A stretch of 64,000 nucleotides of DNA from JACMLD01 sp047602295. GTDB lineage: Bacteria; Bacteroidota; Bacteroidia; Chitinophagales; Chitinophagaceae. The stretch is from NCBI GenBank assembly GCA_047602295.1, contig JASGHP010000001.1, positions 620,001 through 684,000 on the forward strand. The letters are read 5' to 3'. The position numbers and the translations under genes are program-made. Within the stretch, counting starts at the first letter, position 1. Each line of letters opens with the position of its first letter. This document shows, one piece after another, positions 36,877-45,992 of the stretch. A model generated the notes under the pieces. That model had not been told where the DNA came from. It was given only the letters and a program-made list of their open reading frames with translations, and made no database searches.

Positions 36877-37458
36877 ATGACCATCAGGCAAAAATTTCTT
36901 CAGATTGTTTATCCCGCATATGTAAAGCTGTCCAGGCTGTCGAAAAATAAATCCATGGTGTTGGTGAATGAGTCCGCAACAGCGCCTGTATCCTTCTATT
37001 CATTAACTGCAGAATTGTGCGATGGGAAAGGGATAGATTTAAACTTACTGAAAGGGAAAAAAATATTGTTGGTAAATACAGCTTCTGGTTGTGGTTTTAC
37101 TGAACAATTCGATCAGATGCAGACTTTGTACAAAAAATACAGCGATCAATTATTAGTCCTGGCTTTTCCTACAAACGATTTTAAGGAAGAAAAATACGAC
37201 GATGAAAAGATTGCTATGTTTTGCCGAGAAAACTTCAGGGTTAGTTTTCCTATCATGAAAAAAAGTAGTGTCATTGTAAAAAGATCTCAGAACAATATTT
37301 ATAAATGGCTTACCAATGCAGAAAAAAATGGTTGGAACAATCAATCGCCCACATGGAATTTTTGCAAATACCTTATTAATGAAGAAGGAATGTTAATTGG
37401 CTACTTCGGTTCTGCCATAGAACCTCTTGGTAAAGAAATAACAGGGTTATTAAAGTAA
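36877..37458 (+). CDS. Glutathione peroxidase family protein, GPx-1 (cytoplasmic)
   Basis: A thiol peroxidase of 193 residues, probably reducing peroxides with thioredoxin-like donors. I use ATG 36877 because MTIRQKF lines up with MTGRQKV in the second GPx at 45273, whose extra N-terminus is a membrane anchor; this copy lacks it. The peroxidatic Cys lies in NTASGCGFTEQF and the Trp-Asn pair in PTWNFCKYL. The usual Gln of the active tetrad is missing: the segment NDFKEEKYDDEKI is one residue shorter than NDFKEQEKGSNEEI in the paralogue and in animal GPx4-type enzymes, so activity may differ. It is convergent with the DUF2231 gene. Confidence 0.88.
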   Translation: MTIRQKFLQIVYPAYVKLSRLSKNKSMVLVNESATAPVSFYSLTAELCDGKGIDLNLLKGKKILLVNTASGCGFTEQFDQMQTLYKKYSDQLLVLAFPTNDFKEEKYDDEKIAMFCRENFRVSFPIMKKSSVIVKRSQNNIYKWLTNAEKNGWNNQSPTWNFCKYLINEEGMLIGYFGSAIEPLGKEITGLLK

Positions 37459-37494
37459 ATTTTAGTGATTAGTTCAATCAGCAAAACTCATTTC

Positions 37495-38880
37495 CTATTT
37501 CACGCCTTCAATAACAACACCTGCTGGCAATGCCTTACAACCTTCTGCACTCACCTGCGTTTGCCAAAGATTGATTTTCTTTAACGCAGCCATCTGTTTG
37601 AATGTATTAATGCTTTTATCAGTAAGATTATTCTGACCGGCATTCAGTATCGTTAATTGTTGCAATGCAGCCAATGGTGCAATGGCATCATCAGTAAGAT
37701 TATTTTTTTGCAACTCAATTTTATTAAGTCTTGAGAAACCTGCAATAGCTTTAATCATGTCATTATTCAGCTTGCAATTGCTAACGTCAAGATTGTACAC
37801 CTGTGCTTTTATGCCAGACAGTTTTTGCAGCACAGCCAGTATTTTTTCCGGCGGGGCATTTTGCAGCATTACAAATGAAGCATCCAACAAATTGGTAGAA
37901 GACGTGAGCGGCCGCAATACCAGTTTCATATCGTTTAACTGCAGGATAGTAGCTGAATCTGCTGCAGTAGCCATAGGTAAAACAATATCCTTATTGCTTT
38001 CCGCATCAATGCCCAGGTAAGCCGCCACCAGGAATTTTGTTTTATCATCCACCCCCAAAGCGCTGATGTTTTTCTTTGGCACAGCACCGTTCTCTATCCA
38101 CCAGCGCATAAAGTGTATTTCTACTGGCGTTAATGCAGGAAAATTATCTGCGGGCATAAACTTGGCACTCTGTACAGGCAGCGTGATGCGATGAAACAAT
38201 TCGCTTTTCTCTGTATTGCCTGCAACAATAGTATTACCGCTTTTCCCGCCTTTCATTATACTTTCAATGGTGGTTAAATCAAGATCTCCATTTGTTTTAT
38301 TGGGATTATGGCAGGAGATGCATTTGCTATCAAGCATCGGTTGTATAATATCACGGTAAACAACAACCGAATCCAATGCGGGAAGTGCTTTCTTTTCTTC
38401 TGCCTTCTTTTTTATACCGAATAAGTTCTTCAATCCGAGTGGCATATACTTGCTTAAGTAACCTTCGCCATGTGTAAGATTGCCGCCGAAATGAGCACCG
38501 ATAGCCAGCAGTACAATACAAAACAGCAGCATCCAATCGCTAACACTAAGCTTTAGCATTATTTTATTGCCGATATTTTTTCTTCGCGCCAGCCAGATAA
38601 GAAAACTGATGATTGCCACGCTGATACCTATCCATTTGTGCAATGCTAATGAAGCGGCATTATAACCTCCGCAGGAAGACAACATTAACCCGCTAATGCA
38701 GGTACATACCGCGGCTATGGCACCTGCCAGCAAAGCAATATTGATAGTAGCAGATAAGAAGTTTGTTTTTTTATAAACAGCAATTATAGACAACAGCGCT
38801 GCAAACAGCAGGAACCCGATGGGTAAATGCACCAACAGCGGATGAAAGCGTCCAAAGAACTGCAACCAGTTATTGCTCAT
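37495..38880 (-). CDS. DUF2231 membrane protein with planctomycete-type cytochrome c motif and leucine-rich repeats
   Basis: A 461-residue protein in three parts. Residues 1-150 are membrane helices of the DUF2231 type, starting HPLLVHLPIGFLLFA. A periplasmic segment (about 165-280) holds a heme c motif CISCH in LDSKCISCHNPNKTNGDLDL, the planctomycete cytochrome C-like domain. Residues 355-455 are a run of LRR-like repeats such as LNKIELQKNNLTDDAI and LTILNAGQNNLTDKSI. It is the last gene of a four-gene minus-strand cluster, with its start 13 bases after the previous stop. Function is unknown; the mix suggests a membrane-bound electron carrier with a protein-binding tail. Confidence 0.85.
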   Translation of the reverse strand: MSNNWLQFFGRFHPLLVHLPIGFLLFAALLSIIAVYKKTNFLSATINIALLAGAIAAVCTCISGLMLSSCGGYNAASLALHKWIGISVAIISFLIWLARRKNIGNKIMLKLSVSDWMLLFCIVLLAIGAHFGGNLTHGEGYLSKYMPLGLKNLFGIKKKAEEKKALPALDSVVVYRDIIQPMLDSKCISCHNPNKTNGDLDLTTIESIMKGGKSGNTIVAGNTEKSELFHRITLPVQSAKFMPADNFPALTPVEIHFMRWWIENGAVPKKNISALGVDDKTKFLVAAYLGIDAESNKDIVLPMATAADSATILQLNDMKLVLRPLTSSTNLLDASFVMLQNAPPEKILAVLQKLSGIKAQVYNLDVSNCKLNNDMIKAIAGFSRLNKIELQKNNLTDDAIAPLAALQQLTILNAGQNNLTDKSINTFKQMAALKKINLWQTQVSAEGCKALPAGVVIEGVK

Positions 38881-38893
38881 GCCTGTTTATTTT

Positions 38894-40003
38894 CTATACC
38901 CTTTCCAGTTTAACCGGGTACGTTTTGTCTGCATTCCACTGGCATACATAAATATTTTTGTCTTCATCCACACAAACATCATGGCCATGATAAAAAATAT
39001 TGCCATCTGCAAACATAGGTTGCAATTGCCCGTTTTTATATTCGGGTTTTGTGCCGCCAGGGTTTGAAATGCATTTATTGTTTTTATCCAGTATAGTTAC
39101 AAACCCAGATTTGCCGCTGTCCATTTTTCCTGTCTCGCGAAAATTAGACCAGCAAACACCTGCGTAAATATTTTCTCCATTAATAACAGGGCGGCAAACA
39201 TAAGCGCCGGGCAGTTTTACTGTTTCCAAATATTTGCCATCCAGCGTAAAAAATTTAAACGCATTTTCATTTCTTGATGTGCAAATAAGTTTTGGGTTTG
39301 ATGGGTTGCGCAAATCAACTGTTACACCATGCGCATTACTAAGGTTGTGATCAGGATTAGCGTTATTATGCCCGCCAAAATGCCTGATGTATTCTCCATT
39401 ATGATTGTATTGAATGATGTAGTCTGAACCATATCCATCGGCCACATAAAAATCTCCATTTGGAGCTACGGCTACTTCCGTTGGTTGAAACTTTTCTTCT
39501 TTCTTATAAATGCCAATAGTAGAAGGGTGGCCCAATGCAAAAATTAAATCGCCATTCATTTTTGTTTTGAAAATACTGCCTGCCTGTGCATGCCATTTCT
39601 CGTCTTTGCCAAAATAATAACCGCAATCGGTAATGAAAAGAAAATCTTCACCACCCTCTGGTGATAATGTTAATCCATGCCCTCCCGGATATCGTGTTCC
39701 CCAATAGTCCAGCAGCTTGCCAGATTTATCGTACACAATTATGTTATTCTTTATTTCATCAGTTATCATCACCAAACGGCCTTTTGAATCCTGCACCATC
39801 TCATGACAATTAAACACTGGTGTTTTTGCAGGATCAAGATTGCCCCAGTCTTTATTCATTTTATAGCTAAATCCTCCATGACCAATGATGCCATCTGCAT
39901 TAGGGTTTGCTTTACCAATAATATTAAACCCGGCAATAGCGCCTGCAGTAAGTGCCGCAGATTTTTTAATAAACTCACGGCGACGACTAGTTGTTTTTTT
40001 CAT
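38894..40003 (-). CDS. Tat-exported NHL-like beta-propeller protein
   Basis: A 369-residue protein beginning with a Tat signal (SRRREFIKKSAALTAGAIAG). Its body is NHL-like: repeated ... G-x(1-4)-Y/F-V-AD and LSPEGGEDFLFITDCG, VAVAPNGDFYVADGYGSDYIIQY, VCVDEDKNIYVCQWNADK. This resembles the peptidyl-alpha-hydroxyglycine alpha-amidating lyase family, and His residues such as RHFGGHNN and NCHEM may bind metal. It lies directly upstream of the DUF2231 gene (13-base gap) and downstream of the DUF1501 gene, from which a hairpin-containing gap of 98 bases separates it. Confidence 0.85.
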   Translation of the reverse strand: MKKTTSRRREFIKKSAALTAGAIAGFNIIGKANPNADGIIGHGGFSYKMNKDWGNLDPAKTPVFNCHEMVQDSKGRLVMITDEIKNNIIVYDKSGKLLDYWGTRYPGGHGLTLSPEGGEDFLFITDCGYYFGKDEKWHAQAGSIFKTKMNGDLIFALGHPSTIGIYKKEEKFQPTEVAVAPNGDFYVADGYGSDYIIQYNHNGEYIRHFGGHNNANPDHNLSNAHGVTVDLRNPSNPKLICTSRNENAFKFFTLDGKYLETVKLPGAYVCRPVINGENIYAGVCWSNFRETGKMDSGKSGFVTILDKNNKCISNPGGTKPEYKNGQLQPMFADGNIFYHGHDVCVDEDKNIYVCQWNADKTYPVKLERV

Positions 40004-40076
40004 ATGACTTTAGTTGATTCGTTTCTTAGTTATTAATAGTATATTGCTTTTGTCATAGTTAGTATCTTACTGCGCT

Positions 40077-40099
40077 ATGGTTCGTGTCTCACGAACCAT
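40077..40099. repeat. Perfect hairpin between DUF1501 and NHL genes
   Basis: ATGGTTCGTG and CACGAACCAT pair perfectly over 10 bases around TCT. It stands between the stop of the DUF1501 gene and the start of the next gene on the same strand. There is no T run, so transcript processing or stabilisation is likelier than termination. Confidence 0.55.
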
Positions 40100-40101
40100 C
40101 T

Positions 40102-41571
40102 TTACGCAATAATTCCTTTTACAATTTTTCCTTCCACGTCTGTTAATCGATAGCGTCTTCCTTCTGCATCAAATGTAAGCTTCTCGTGGTCTATGCCCAT
40201 TAAATATAAAAGCGTAGCCTGGAAATCGTGTACATGCACCGGGTCTTTCACAATATTATATCCAAACTCATCAGTTTCGCCAAAGGTTAGTCCCGGCTGC
40301 ACGCCACCGCCAGCCATCCACATGCTATAGCAACGCGGATGATGATCCCTTCCATAATCTGTTTTAGTAAGCTTGCCTTGCGAGTAATTAGTTCGACCAA
40401 ATTCTCCGCCCCAAATAACCAGTGTATCATCTAATAGCCCACGTTGTTTCAAATCTTTTACCAATGCAGCTGATGCCTGATCTGTAGCCTTACATTGATT
40501 AACAATCGCCGTAGGCAAATTGCCATGCTGATCCCAACCCTGGTGGTATAATTGTACAAACTTCACATCTTTCTCCAGCAGCCTTCGCGCCAGCAAACAA
40601 TTGGCGGCGTAAGTGCCGGGTTTGCGGGAATCAGGACCGTACATATCAAACACCCAATCGGGTTCGTCAGACATATCTGTAATCTCCGGCACCGATGCCT
40701 GCATGCGAAAGGCCATTTCATACTGCGCAATGCGGTTATTAATTTCCGGGTCACCAAAAGTTTCCATCTGCGCCTTGTTCAACGATGTTAGTGCATCTAA
40801 CATATCACGACGATCTACTGCTTTGTATCCTTCGGGATCAGTTAAATACAATACTGGATCTGCACCAGAGCGAAACTGTACACCCTGGTATTTCGATGGT
40901 AAGAAGCCATTGCCCCAAAGCCTTGCGTATAATGGTTGATCCTGTGGGGCATTGTTAGACACCAGCACAATAAAAGCCGGCAGGTTTTCATTGTCTGAAC
41001 CAAGGCCATAATTAATCCATGCGCCAATGCTCGGGCGTCCCGGTAATTGATTACCTGTTTGCATAAACGTAATGGCGGGGTCGTGATTAATTTGCTCTGT
41101 GTACATAGACTTTATAAAGCAAAGATCATCTGCTACTTCACCGGTAAAAGGCATCAGGTCACTAACCCATGCACCGCTTTTTCCTTTTTGCTGAAACCCA
41201 AAAGACGAACCCACCAGTGGCAATACAGATTGTTGTGCACTCATGCCCGTAAGCCGCTGCCCCATTCTTACAGAAGCCGGCAAATCCTGCCCGTGCATTT
41301 TTTGCAACAGTGGCTTGTAGTCAAAAGTTTCAAACTGCGACGGGCCACCGCTTTGAAAAAGATATACCACTCTTTTGGCGCGGGCGGCAATATCTGGCGC
41401 ACCTAATAACCCGCTGCCGCCTGCCAGGGTTTTCTTTTTTGCAGACGAGGTACCGCTCTGCCCCAGGATAAGTGAGCCCAATGCTATTGCGCCAATGCCC
41501 AGGGTTGTCTTTTGCAGAAAAGATCGCCTGCTAAGATTGGCCTGTATGAGGTTTCTAATGTTGTTATCCAT
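40102..41571 (-). CDS. Tat-exported DUF1501 family protein
   Basis: A 489-residue protein (ATG 41571; an ATG 12 bases upstream is the alternative) with a twin-arginine signal SRRSFLQKTTLGIGAIALGS. The body matches the DUF1501 family, sulfatase-like proteins abundant in planctomycetes and in many Bacteroidota: YLFQSGGPSQFETFDYKP, HDPAITFMQTG, LPAFIVLVSN, GGEFGRTNYSQ, DYGRDHHPRCYS and GETDEFGYNIV. The family is nearly always next to DUF1549/DUF1553 proteins, as here. No activity is proven; the alkaline-phosphatase-like fold is only the usual suggestion. Confidence 0.93.
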   Translation of the reverse strand: MDNNIRNLIQANLSRRSFLQKTTLGIGAIALGSLILGQSGTSSAKKKTLAGGSGLLGAPDIAARAKRVVYLFQSGGPSQFETFDYKPLLQKMHGQDLPASVRMGQRLTGMSAQQSVLPLVGSSFGFQQKGKSGAWVSDLMPFTGEVADDLCFIKSMYTEQINHDPAITFMQTGNQLPGRPSIGAWINYGLGSDNENLPAFIVLVSNNAPQDQPLYARLWGNGFLPSKYQGVQFRSGADPVLYLTDPEGYKAVDRRDMLDALTSLNKAQMETFGDPEINNRIAQYEMAFRMQASVPEITDMSDEPDWVFDMYGPDSRKPGTYAANCLLARRLLEKDVKFVQLYHQGWDQHGNLPTAIVNQCKATDQASAALVKDLKQRGLLDDTLVIWGGEFGRTNYSQGKLTKTDYGRDHHPRCYSMWMAGGGVQPGLTFGETDEFGYNIVKDPVHVHDFQATLLYLMGIDHEKLTFDAEGRRYRLTDVEGKIVKGIIA

Positions 41572-41774
41572 GAGAAAAGTCAAAAGTTAAAAATCAAAAT
41601 TGTAGCGACTTATAATCATTCCCTCTTACATTATGCTTACTCAAAAATTATGAACCGAGCATTTGTTCTTTGGGCATCATCGTTGCGTCGCAGTACGTTC
41701 ATCTTTTGTTTAATTGGGCATCAGAGGTTCTCTCCGCTATCACTCTAAATATTTTATAATCATCCTTTATCATC

Positions 41775-41794
41775 GGGCGAAAAATTTCTTGCCC
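41775..41794. repeat. GGGCGAAA palindromic repeat, copy 2
   Basis: GGGCGAAAAATTTCTTGCCC is an imperfect copy of the hairpin at 19314-19337. It lies in the 329-base gap before the DUF1501 gene. Confidence 0.55.
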
Positions 41795-41862
41795 CTACAT
41801 TAATCTTCATCCGCATTATCAGAGCATGTTGTTTATAAAACATAACCGCTCTTGCGGAGCAG

Positions 41863-41896
41863 AACCCCTCCCTTTTGGGGAGGGGTTGGGGTGGGG
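41863..41896. repeat. G-quadruplex motif overlapping a C/G hairpin
   Basis: Four GGGG runs with loops A, TT and T (41877-41896) make a canonical quadruplex motif on the plus strand. The first two runs also pair with AACCCCTCCC (41863-41872), so a hairpin and a quadruplex compete. It starts five bases after the stop of the upstream minus-strand gene. The rest of the gap 41572-41862 shows no gene. Confidence 0.7.
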
Positions 41897-41900
41897 CTTC

Positions 41901-44900
41901 TTACCTCAACGTAACATACGCATCCGAATTAATAATCGCACTGGTCATTACTGCACCGGCAGCTATTTCTTGCAATCCCGTCTTTGCTTTTATTTTATAC
42001 GCTCCTGCATTTAGCCAGCCTTTCATCTTTGTAGGATCGGTTTTAAACTTTTGATATTGATCTGTATACAATTTTTTTAGCACTCCATTCTCTTTTGCCG
42101 ATGGTTTTCTACCTGTTAAAGACCTGTAGCAATACATAATCTGATCATCAAGATTGCTATTCTTTTCCATTGCATGCAGGTATAAAACTTTAGCGGCTTC
42201 TACAAATTGTGGATCATTCAGCAATACCAGCGCTTGCAAAGGCGTACTTGTTTTTTGTCTTTTTACGGTACAGCTTGCACGATAGGGCGCATCAAAAGTG
42301 CTCATGGCTGGTGGCGGATTGGTGCGTCTCCAAAAAGTATACAGGCTTCTTCTATACAAATTCTTCCCGCTGTCTTGTTTATAAACAGCACTGTTTACCG
42401 CCCATAAACCTTCAGGTTGGTACGGTTTTACGCTTGGGCCGCCTACGCTGTCAAACAATAAACCACTGGCTTTTAAAACACCGTCGCGCAACATTTCTGC
42501 TGTTTGCCTGAAGGCCGGCCCCCGTGAATGCAAGGTATTGCCTGGATCTTTCTCCATAGCAGTTGCATTTGCATATGATGATTGCCGGTAGGTAGCCGAC
42601 ATCACTATCAGTTTTTGCATGGCTTTTATATTCCAGCCAGACTCCTGGAAGCTGATGGCCAGCCAATCCAGCAAAGCAATATCCGATGGTACGCCGCCCT
42701 GGTTGCCAAAATTATCCGCGTTCTTTTGTATGCCTTCTCCAAAATAAGATTGCCAGTAACGGTTGACTGTAACTCTTGCTGTAAGCGGGTTCTTAACATC
42801 AAAAAGCCATTGAGCCAGGCCAAGCCTGTCTTTGCGCAAGTTTGCAGCATAAGGTAATATGGCCGCAGGTGCATCAGGCTGCACTGCATCACCGGGTGCA
42901 TCATAAACGCCGCGTAATAGAATATGTGCCTGGCGTTTTTGTTTCATTTCTTCCATCACCATTATTTCAGGTATGGGTTCTATTGCTTTATTTCTCTGCT
43001 GGCGCAGGTCTTGCAATTCTTTTTGTTTTTGTTGCCAGGCAACTGAAACATGTTCAAGGTAATATTGTTGCAACTCACGGTCTTGTATAGGTGCAGAAAC
43101 AGAAGCTTTGGTTAACTGCATCAGTAATGGCACTTCCGCCGGGTTTAATGCACGACTGTACACATACAACTCATCTACCAAACCATTTTTAAAACCCGTT
43201 CCTCTCCAGTCGGCACCAATTTGCAATGCAGGCGGGTCTTTTCTATCTACCAAAATGTCTTTGTATAAATTGTCTTTCTCGGTAACCATTGCCGCTTCTT
43301 TTCCGTCTACAAACAACTTAACGCCATCAGCTTTACCACTACCGTCGCTGGTAAGCGTTAGTTGTATCCATTTTTCTTTTGGTAATACCTGTTCACTCAC
43401 TTTCAGCAATTCATTGTATGGCCAGGTATGCGCCATTAGAAAGTTTGCTTTGCCATCGCGTAGCGTAAAATAATAACCATGAAATCCATAAGTGATGTCA
43501 CCATCGCCCTTGTGAAAAATTACACCGGCATTTACATCTTTAGGTATGTTCACCCACAGCGAAATAGAGAAAGGTTGAAAGCGGCCAAACACGCCTACAT
43601 TGCCCAGCTTTAAAATATCATCACCATTAGACTTGAATGCATTGCCCTTTACACCTGGCACCAAAACAGGGTCGGCCACCCGACCTTTAATTTTGGGATC
43701 AGTTTCATTAACAAACGCACTGTCCACCAACCGGTCAAAACTATAATGCGCCTGCAAATCTTTTTTGAGATCGAAAGGAACTTTATTATCAAGCTTCTGT
43801 TTCCACTCATTGAAAGCAGACTTTTCTTTTTCTTCAATAGCCGCTTGCTCAGCTAGTGTTTGTTTTTCTTTTTGTGTGAGATAATTCAATACAGAATCCT
43901 GCTGCGGCGTGCTAAGCAACATAGACGGACCGGGTGTAGCATTGTCGAAAGAAATTTGTCCTGCTTCATCAACATTATTAAAGAAGCTGTACAAACTATA
44001 AAAATCTTTTTGCGAAACAGGATCAAACTTATGATCATGGCAACGTGCACAACCAATCGTTAAACCAAGAAATGCGGTACCTAAAGTACTGGTTCTGTCT
44101 ATCACATATTCATTCCTGAATTCTTCATTGATGATGCCGCCTTCCATATTCTGTGCATGGTTGCGATTGAAAGCAGTAGCCAGTTTTTGTTCGCGGGTGG
44201 CATTGGGTAATAAGTCTCCTGCCAGTTGCCAGGTTACAAATTGATTATAAGGCATGTTTTTGTCGAAGGCCTTTATCACCCAGTCGCGCCAGGGAGACAT
44301 ATCACGATAACGATCAACCGTATACCCATGGGTGTCTGCATAGCGGGAAAGATCCATCCAGTCCACAGCCATCTTCTCTGCAAATTGTGTTGTCTTCAAC
44401 AATCGGTCTACCACTTTCTCATAAGCATTAGTCGATTGATCTGCAAGGAAAGCATCTGTTTCTTCTATAGTAGGAGGCAGGCCGGTAAGATCAAGTGTTA
44501 CTCTTCTTAACAGCGTCTCTTTGTCTGCTATAGAAGATGGCGTTAAACCATTTTCTTCCAGCTTGTGCAATACAAAATAATCGATGCCATTCACCGGCCA
44601 GTTCTTGTCTTTTACTTCCGGCAGTTTGTTTTTTACGGGTTCAATAAAAGCCCAGTGCGGTTTGTATTTAGCACCCTGTTCTATCCAGCGGGTAAGAATG
44701 GCTTTTTCATAATCGGTTAGTGCCCGGTTGGATGCTTTGGTGGGCATAACAAAATCATCATCATTGCTAATAATACGGGTATACAATTCACTTTTGCCCA
44801 GGTTGCCGGGAACAATAGCATGATTGCCACTTTTCAGCAAAGCCATTGCACCTTCCGGGTTAGAAAGATTGAGCCCTGCTTTCTGCCCATTGTTTTTATC

Positions 44901-45098
44901 GGGGCCGTGGCATAAAAAACATTTATCAGAAAGAATGGGTTTTACGTGCAGGTTGTAATCAATTTCTGCCGGAAGGGTTTTATCGAACTTAGTAAGGGAG
45001 GCTGGTTTTTTTACGGCAGTAAGCTGTACCAATAGAAAAATGCAAGCAAACATAATTGCTGCTACAATCGTTATCTTATTCAGTAATAATTTGCGCAT
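41901..45098 (-). CDS. DUF1549/DUF1553 protein with cytochrome c motifs and LamG domain
   Basis: A 1065-residue exported protein (ATG 45098, N-terminal anchor about 5-30). The order is: planctomycete cytochrome C domain with heme motif CFLCH (in ILSDKCFLCHGPDKNNGQ), DUF1549 (about 125-340) with LRRVTLDLTGLPPTIEET and a second CxxCH in CARCHDHKFDPVSQ, a LamG/concanavalin-like domain (about 465-660), then DUF1553 (about 740-1010), including RLGLAQWLFDVKNPLTARVTVNRYW split over two motifs and TPLQALVLLNDPQFVE. It is first of the four-gene cluster. In planctomycetes such genes accompany DUF1501 and sulfatases, so a surface polysaccharide or redox role is assumed, not shown. Confidence 0.93.
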   Translation of the reverse strand: MRKLLLNKITIVAAIMFACIFLLVQLTAVKKPASLTKFDKTLPAEIDYNLHVKPILSDKCFLCHGPDKNNGQKAGLNLSNPEGAMALLKSGNHAIVPGNLGKSELYTRIISNDDDFVMPTKASNRALTDYEKAILTRWIEQGAKYKPHWAFIEPVKNKLPEVKDKNWPVNGIDYFVLHKLEENGLTPSSIADKETLLRRVTLDLTGLPPTIEETDAFLADQSTNAYEKVVDRLLKTTQFAEKMAVDWMDLSRYADTHGYTVDRYRDMSPWRDWVIKAFDKNMPYNQFVTWQLAGDLLPNATREQKLATAFNRNHAQNMEGGIINEEFRNEYVIDRTSTLGTAFLGLTIGCARCHDHKFDPVSQKDFYSLYSFFNNVDEAGQISFDNATPGPSMLLSTPQQDSVLNYLTQKEKQTLAEQAAIEEKEKSAFNEWKQKLDNKVPFDLKKDLQAHYSFDRLVDSAFVNETDPKIKGRVADPVLVPGVKGNAFKSNGDDILKLGNVGVFGRFQPFSISLWVNIPKDVNAGVIFHKGDGDITYGFHGYYFTLRDGKANFLMAHTWPYNELLKVSEQVLPKEKWIQLTLTSDGSGKADGVKLFVDGKEAAMVTEKDNLYKDILVDRKDPPALQIGADWRGTGFKNGLVDELYVYSRALNPAEVPLLMQLTKASVSAPIQDRELQQYYLEHVSVAWQQKQKELQDLRQQRNKAIEPIPEIMVMEEMKQKRQAHILLRGVYDAPGDAVQPDAPAAILPYAANLRKDRLGLAQWLFDVKNPLTARVTVNRYWQSYFGEGIQKNADNFGNQGGVPSDIALLDWLAISFQESGWNIKAMQKLIVMSATYRQSSYANATAMEKDPGNTLHSRGPAFRQTAEMLRDGVLKASGLLFDSVGGPSVKPYQPEGLWAVNSAVYKQDSGKNLYRRSLYTFWRRTNPPPAMSTFDAPYRASCTVKRQKTSTPLQALVLLNDPQFVEAAKVLYLHAMEKNSNLDDQIMYCYRSLTGRKPSAKENGVLKKLYTDQYQKFKTDPTKMKGWLNAGAYKIKAKTGLQEIAAGAVMTSAIINSDAYVTLR

Positions 45099-45241
45099 GT
45101 TCAAGAAAAATGCCGGCAAGAATGAATATTATCCTGTTTGATTTTAAGGATTCTAAAGTTACTGAAATAAGAGTAACAATGAGAGGTTTATTCAATTGTA
45201 TACAAATGAATGATGTCCTTAGCCGCTTAACAAAAAAAAAT

Positions 45242-45249
45242 TACTTTTG
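45242..45249 (+). promoter_or_regulatory. -7 promoter element of the second GPx gene
   Basis: TACTTTTG, 23 bases before the ATG at 45273. No good -33 box; the shared upstream gap also serves the divergent DUF1553 gene. Confidence 0.45.
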
Positions 45250-45272
45250 ACAGTAACGTAATAACGTTGATT

Positions 45273-45956
45273 ATGCTAAACCTGCTAAAGAAAATATCCC
45301 TGGTAGTTTTTATGTTGTTGCTTACTTTCTTTGGCTATGTAATGATTGTAAACAGAAATTCGGTAAATATGACAGGCAGGCAAAAAGTTTTAAAAGCACT
45401 CTATCCAGCAATTGTGTGGTTCAACAAAGTATCTGGAAAAAAAAGAGATGTGATTACACATGCAGCCACTACGCCGCCGGTTTCATTTTATTCATTGAAG
45501 GCTGTTTTAAACAATGGCAGTACATTGGACATGGCTTCCCTTAAGGGCAAAAAAGTATTACTGGTAAATACAGCGTCTGAATGCGGTTATACAGGACAGT
45601 ATGAACAGTTGCAAACTTTATACACTCAGAAAAACAATGATCTTGTTATTCTTGGCTTTCCTGCTAATGATTTTAAAGAACAGGAAAAAGGAAGCAATGA
45701 AGAGATAGCCAGCTTTTGTAAAAAGAATTATGGGGTTACTTTTCCTCTCATAGAAAAAACGGTGGTAATAAAAAGTGCTGATCAGAACAATGTATTTCAG
45801 TGGTTGACTGATCCTGCTAAAAACGGATGGAACAGCCAGGCGCCTACCTGGAATTTTTGTAAATACCTGGTAGACGAAAAAGGTGAACTGATTGGTTTTT
45901 ATGCTTCTGGTGTTGAGCCAACCGGTAAAGAAATGGCTGCGGCTTTAAATCAGTAA
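45273..45956 (+). CDS. Membrane-anchored glutathione peroxidase family protein, GPx-2
   Basis: A 227-residue thiol peroxidase with an N-terminal transmembrane anchor (about residues 5-27), so the catalytic domain probably faces the periplasm. The peroxidatic Cys is in NTASECGYTGQY, the Gln of the tetrad in NDFKEQEKGSNEE, and Trp-Asn in PTWNFCKYL. It is clearly a paralogue of the GPx at 36877 but keeps the Gln. The two flank the cytochrome/DUF1501 cluster, this one divergently. A short-chain dehydrogenase follows 36 bases downstream. Confidence 0.92.
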   Translation: MLNLLKKISLVVFMLLLTFFGYVMIVNRNSVNMTGRQKVLKALYPAIVWFNKVSGKKRDVITHAATTPPVSFYSLKAVLNNGSTLDMASLKGKKVLLVNTASECGYTGQYEQLQTLYTQKNNDLVILGFPANDFKEQEKGSNEEIASFCKKNYGVTFPLIEKTVVIKSADQNNVFQWLTDPAKNGWNSQAPTWNFCKYLVDEKGELIGFYASGVEPTGKEMAAALNQ

Positions 45957-45992
45957 TTAGAAAACAAGCTTCTCCTCTTAATTCAATATATC

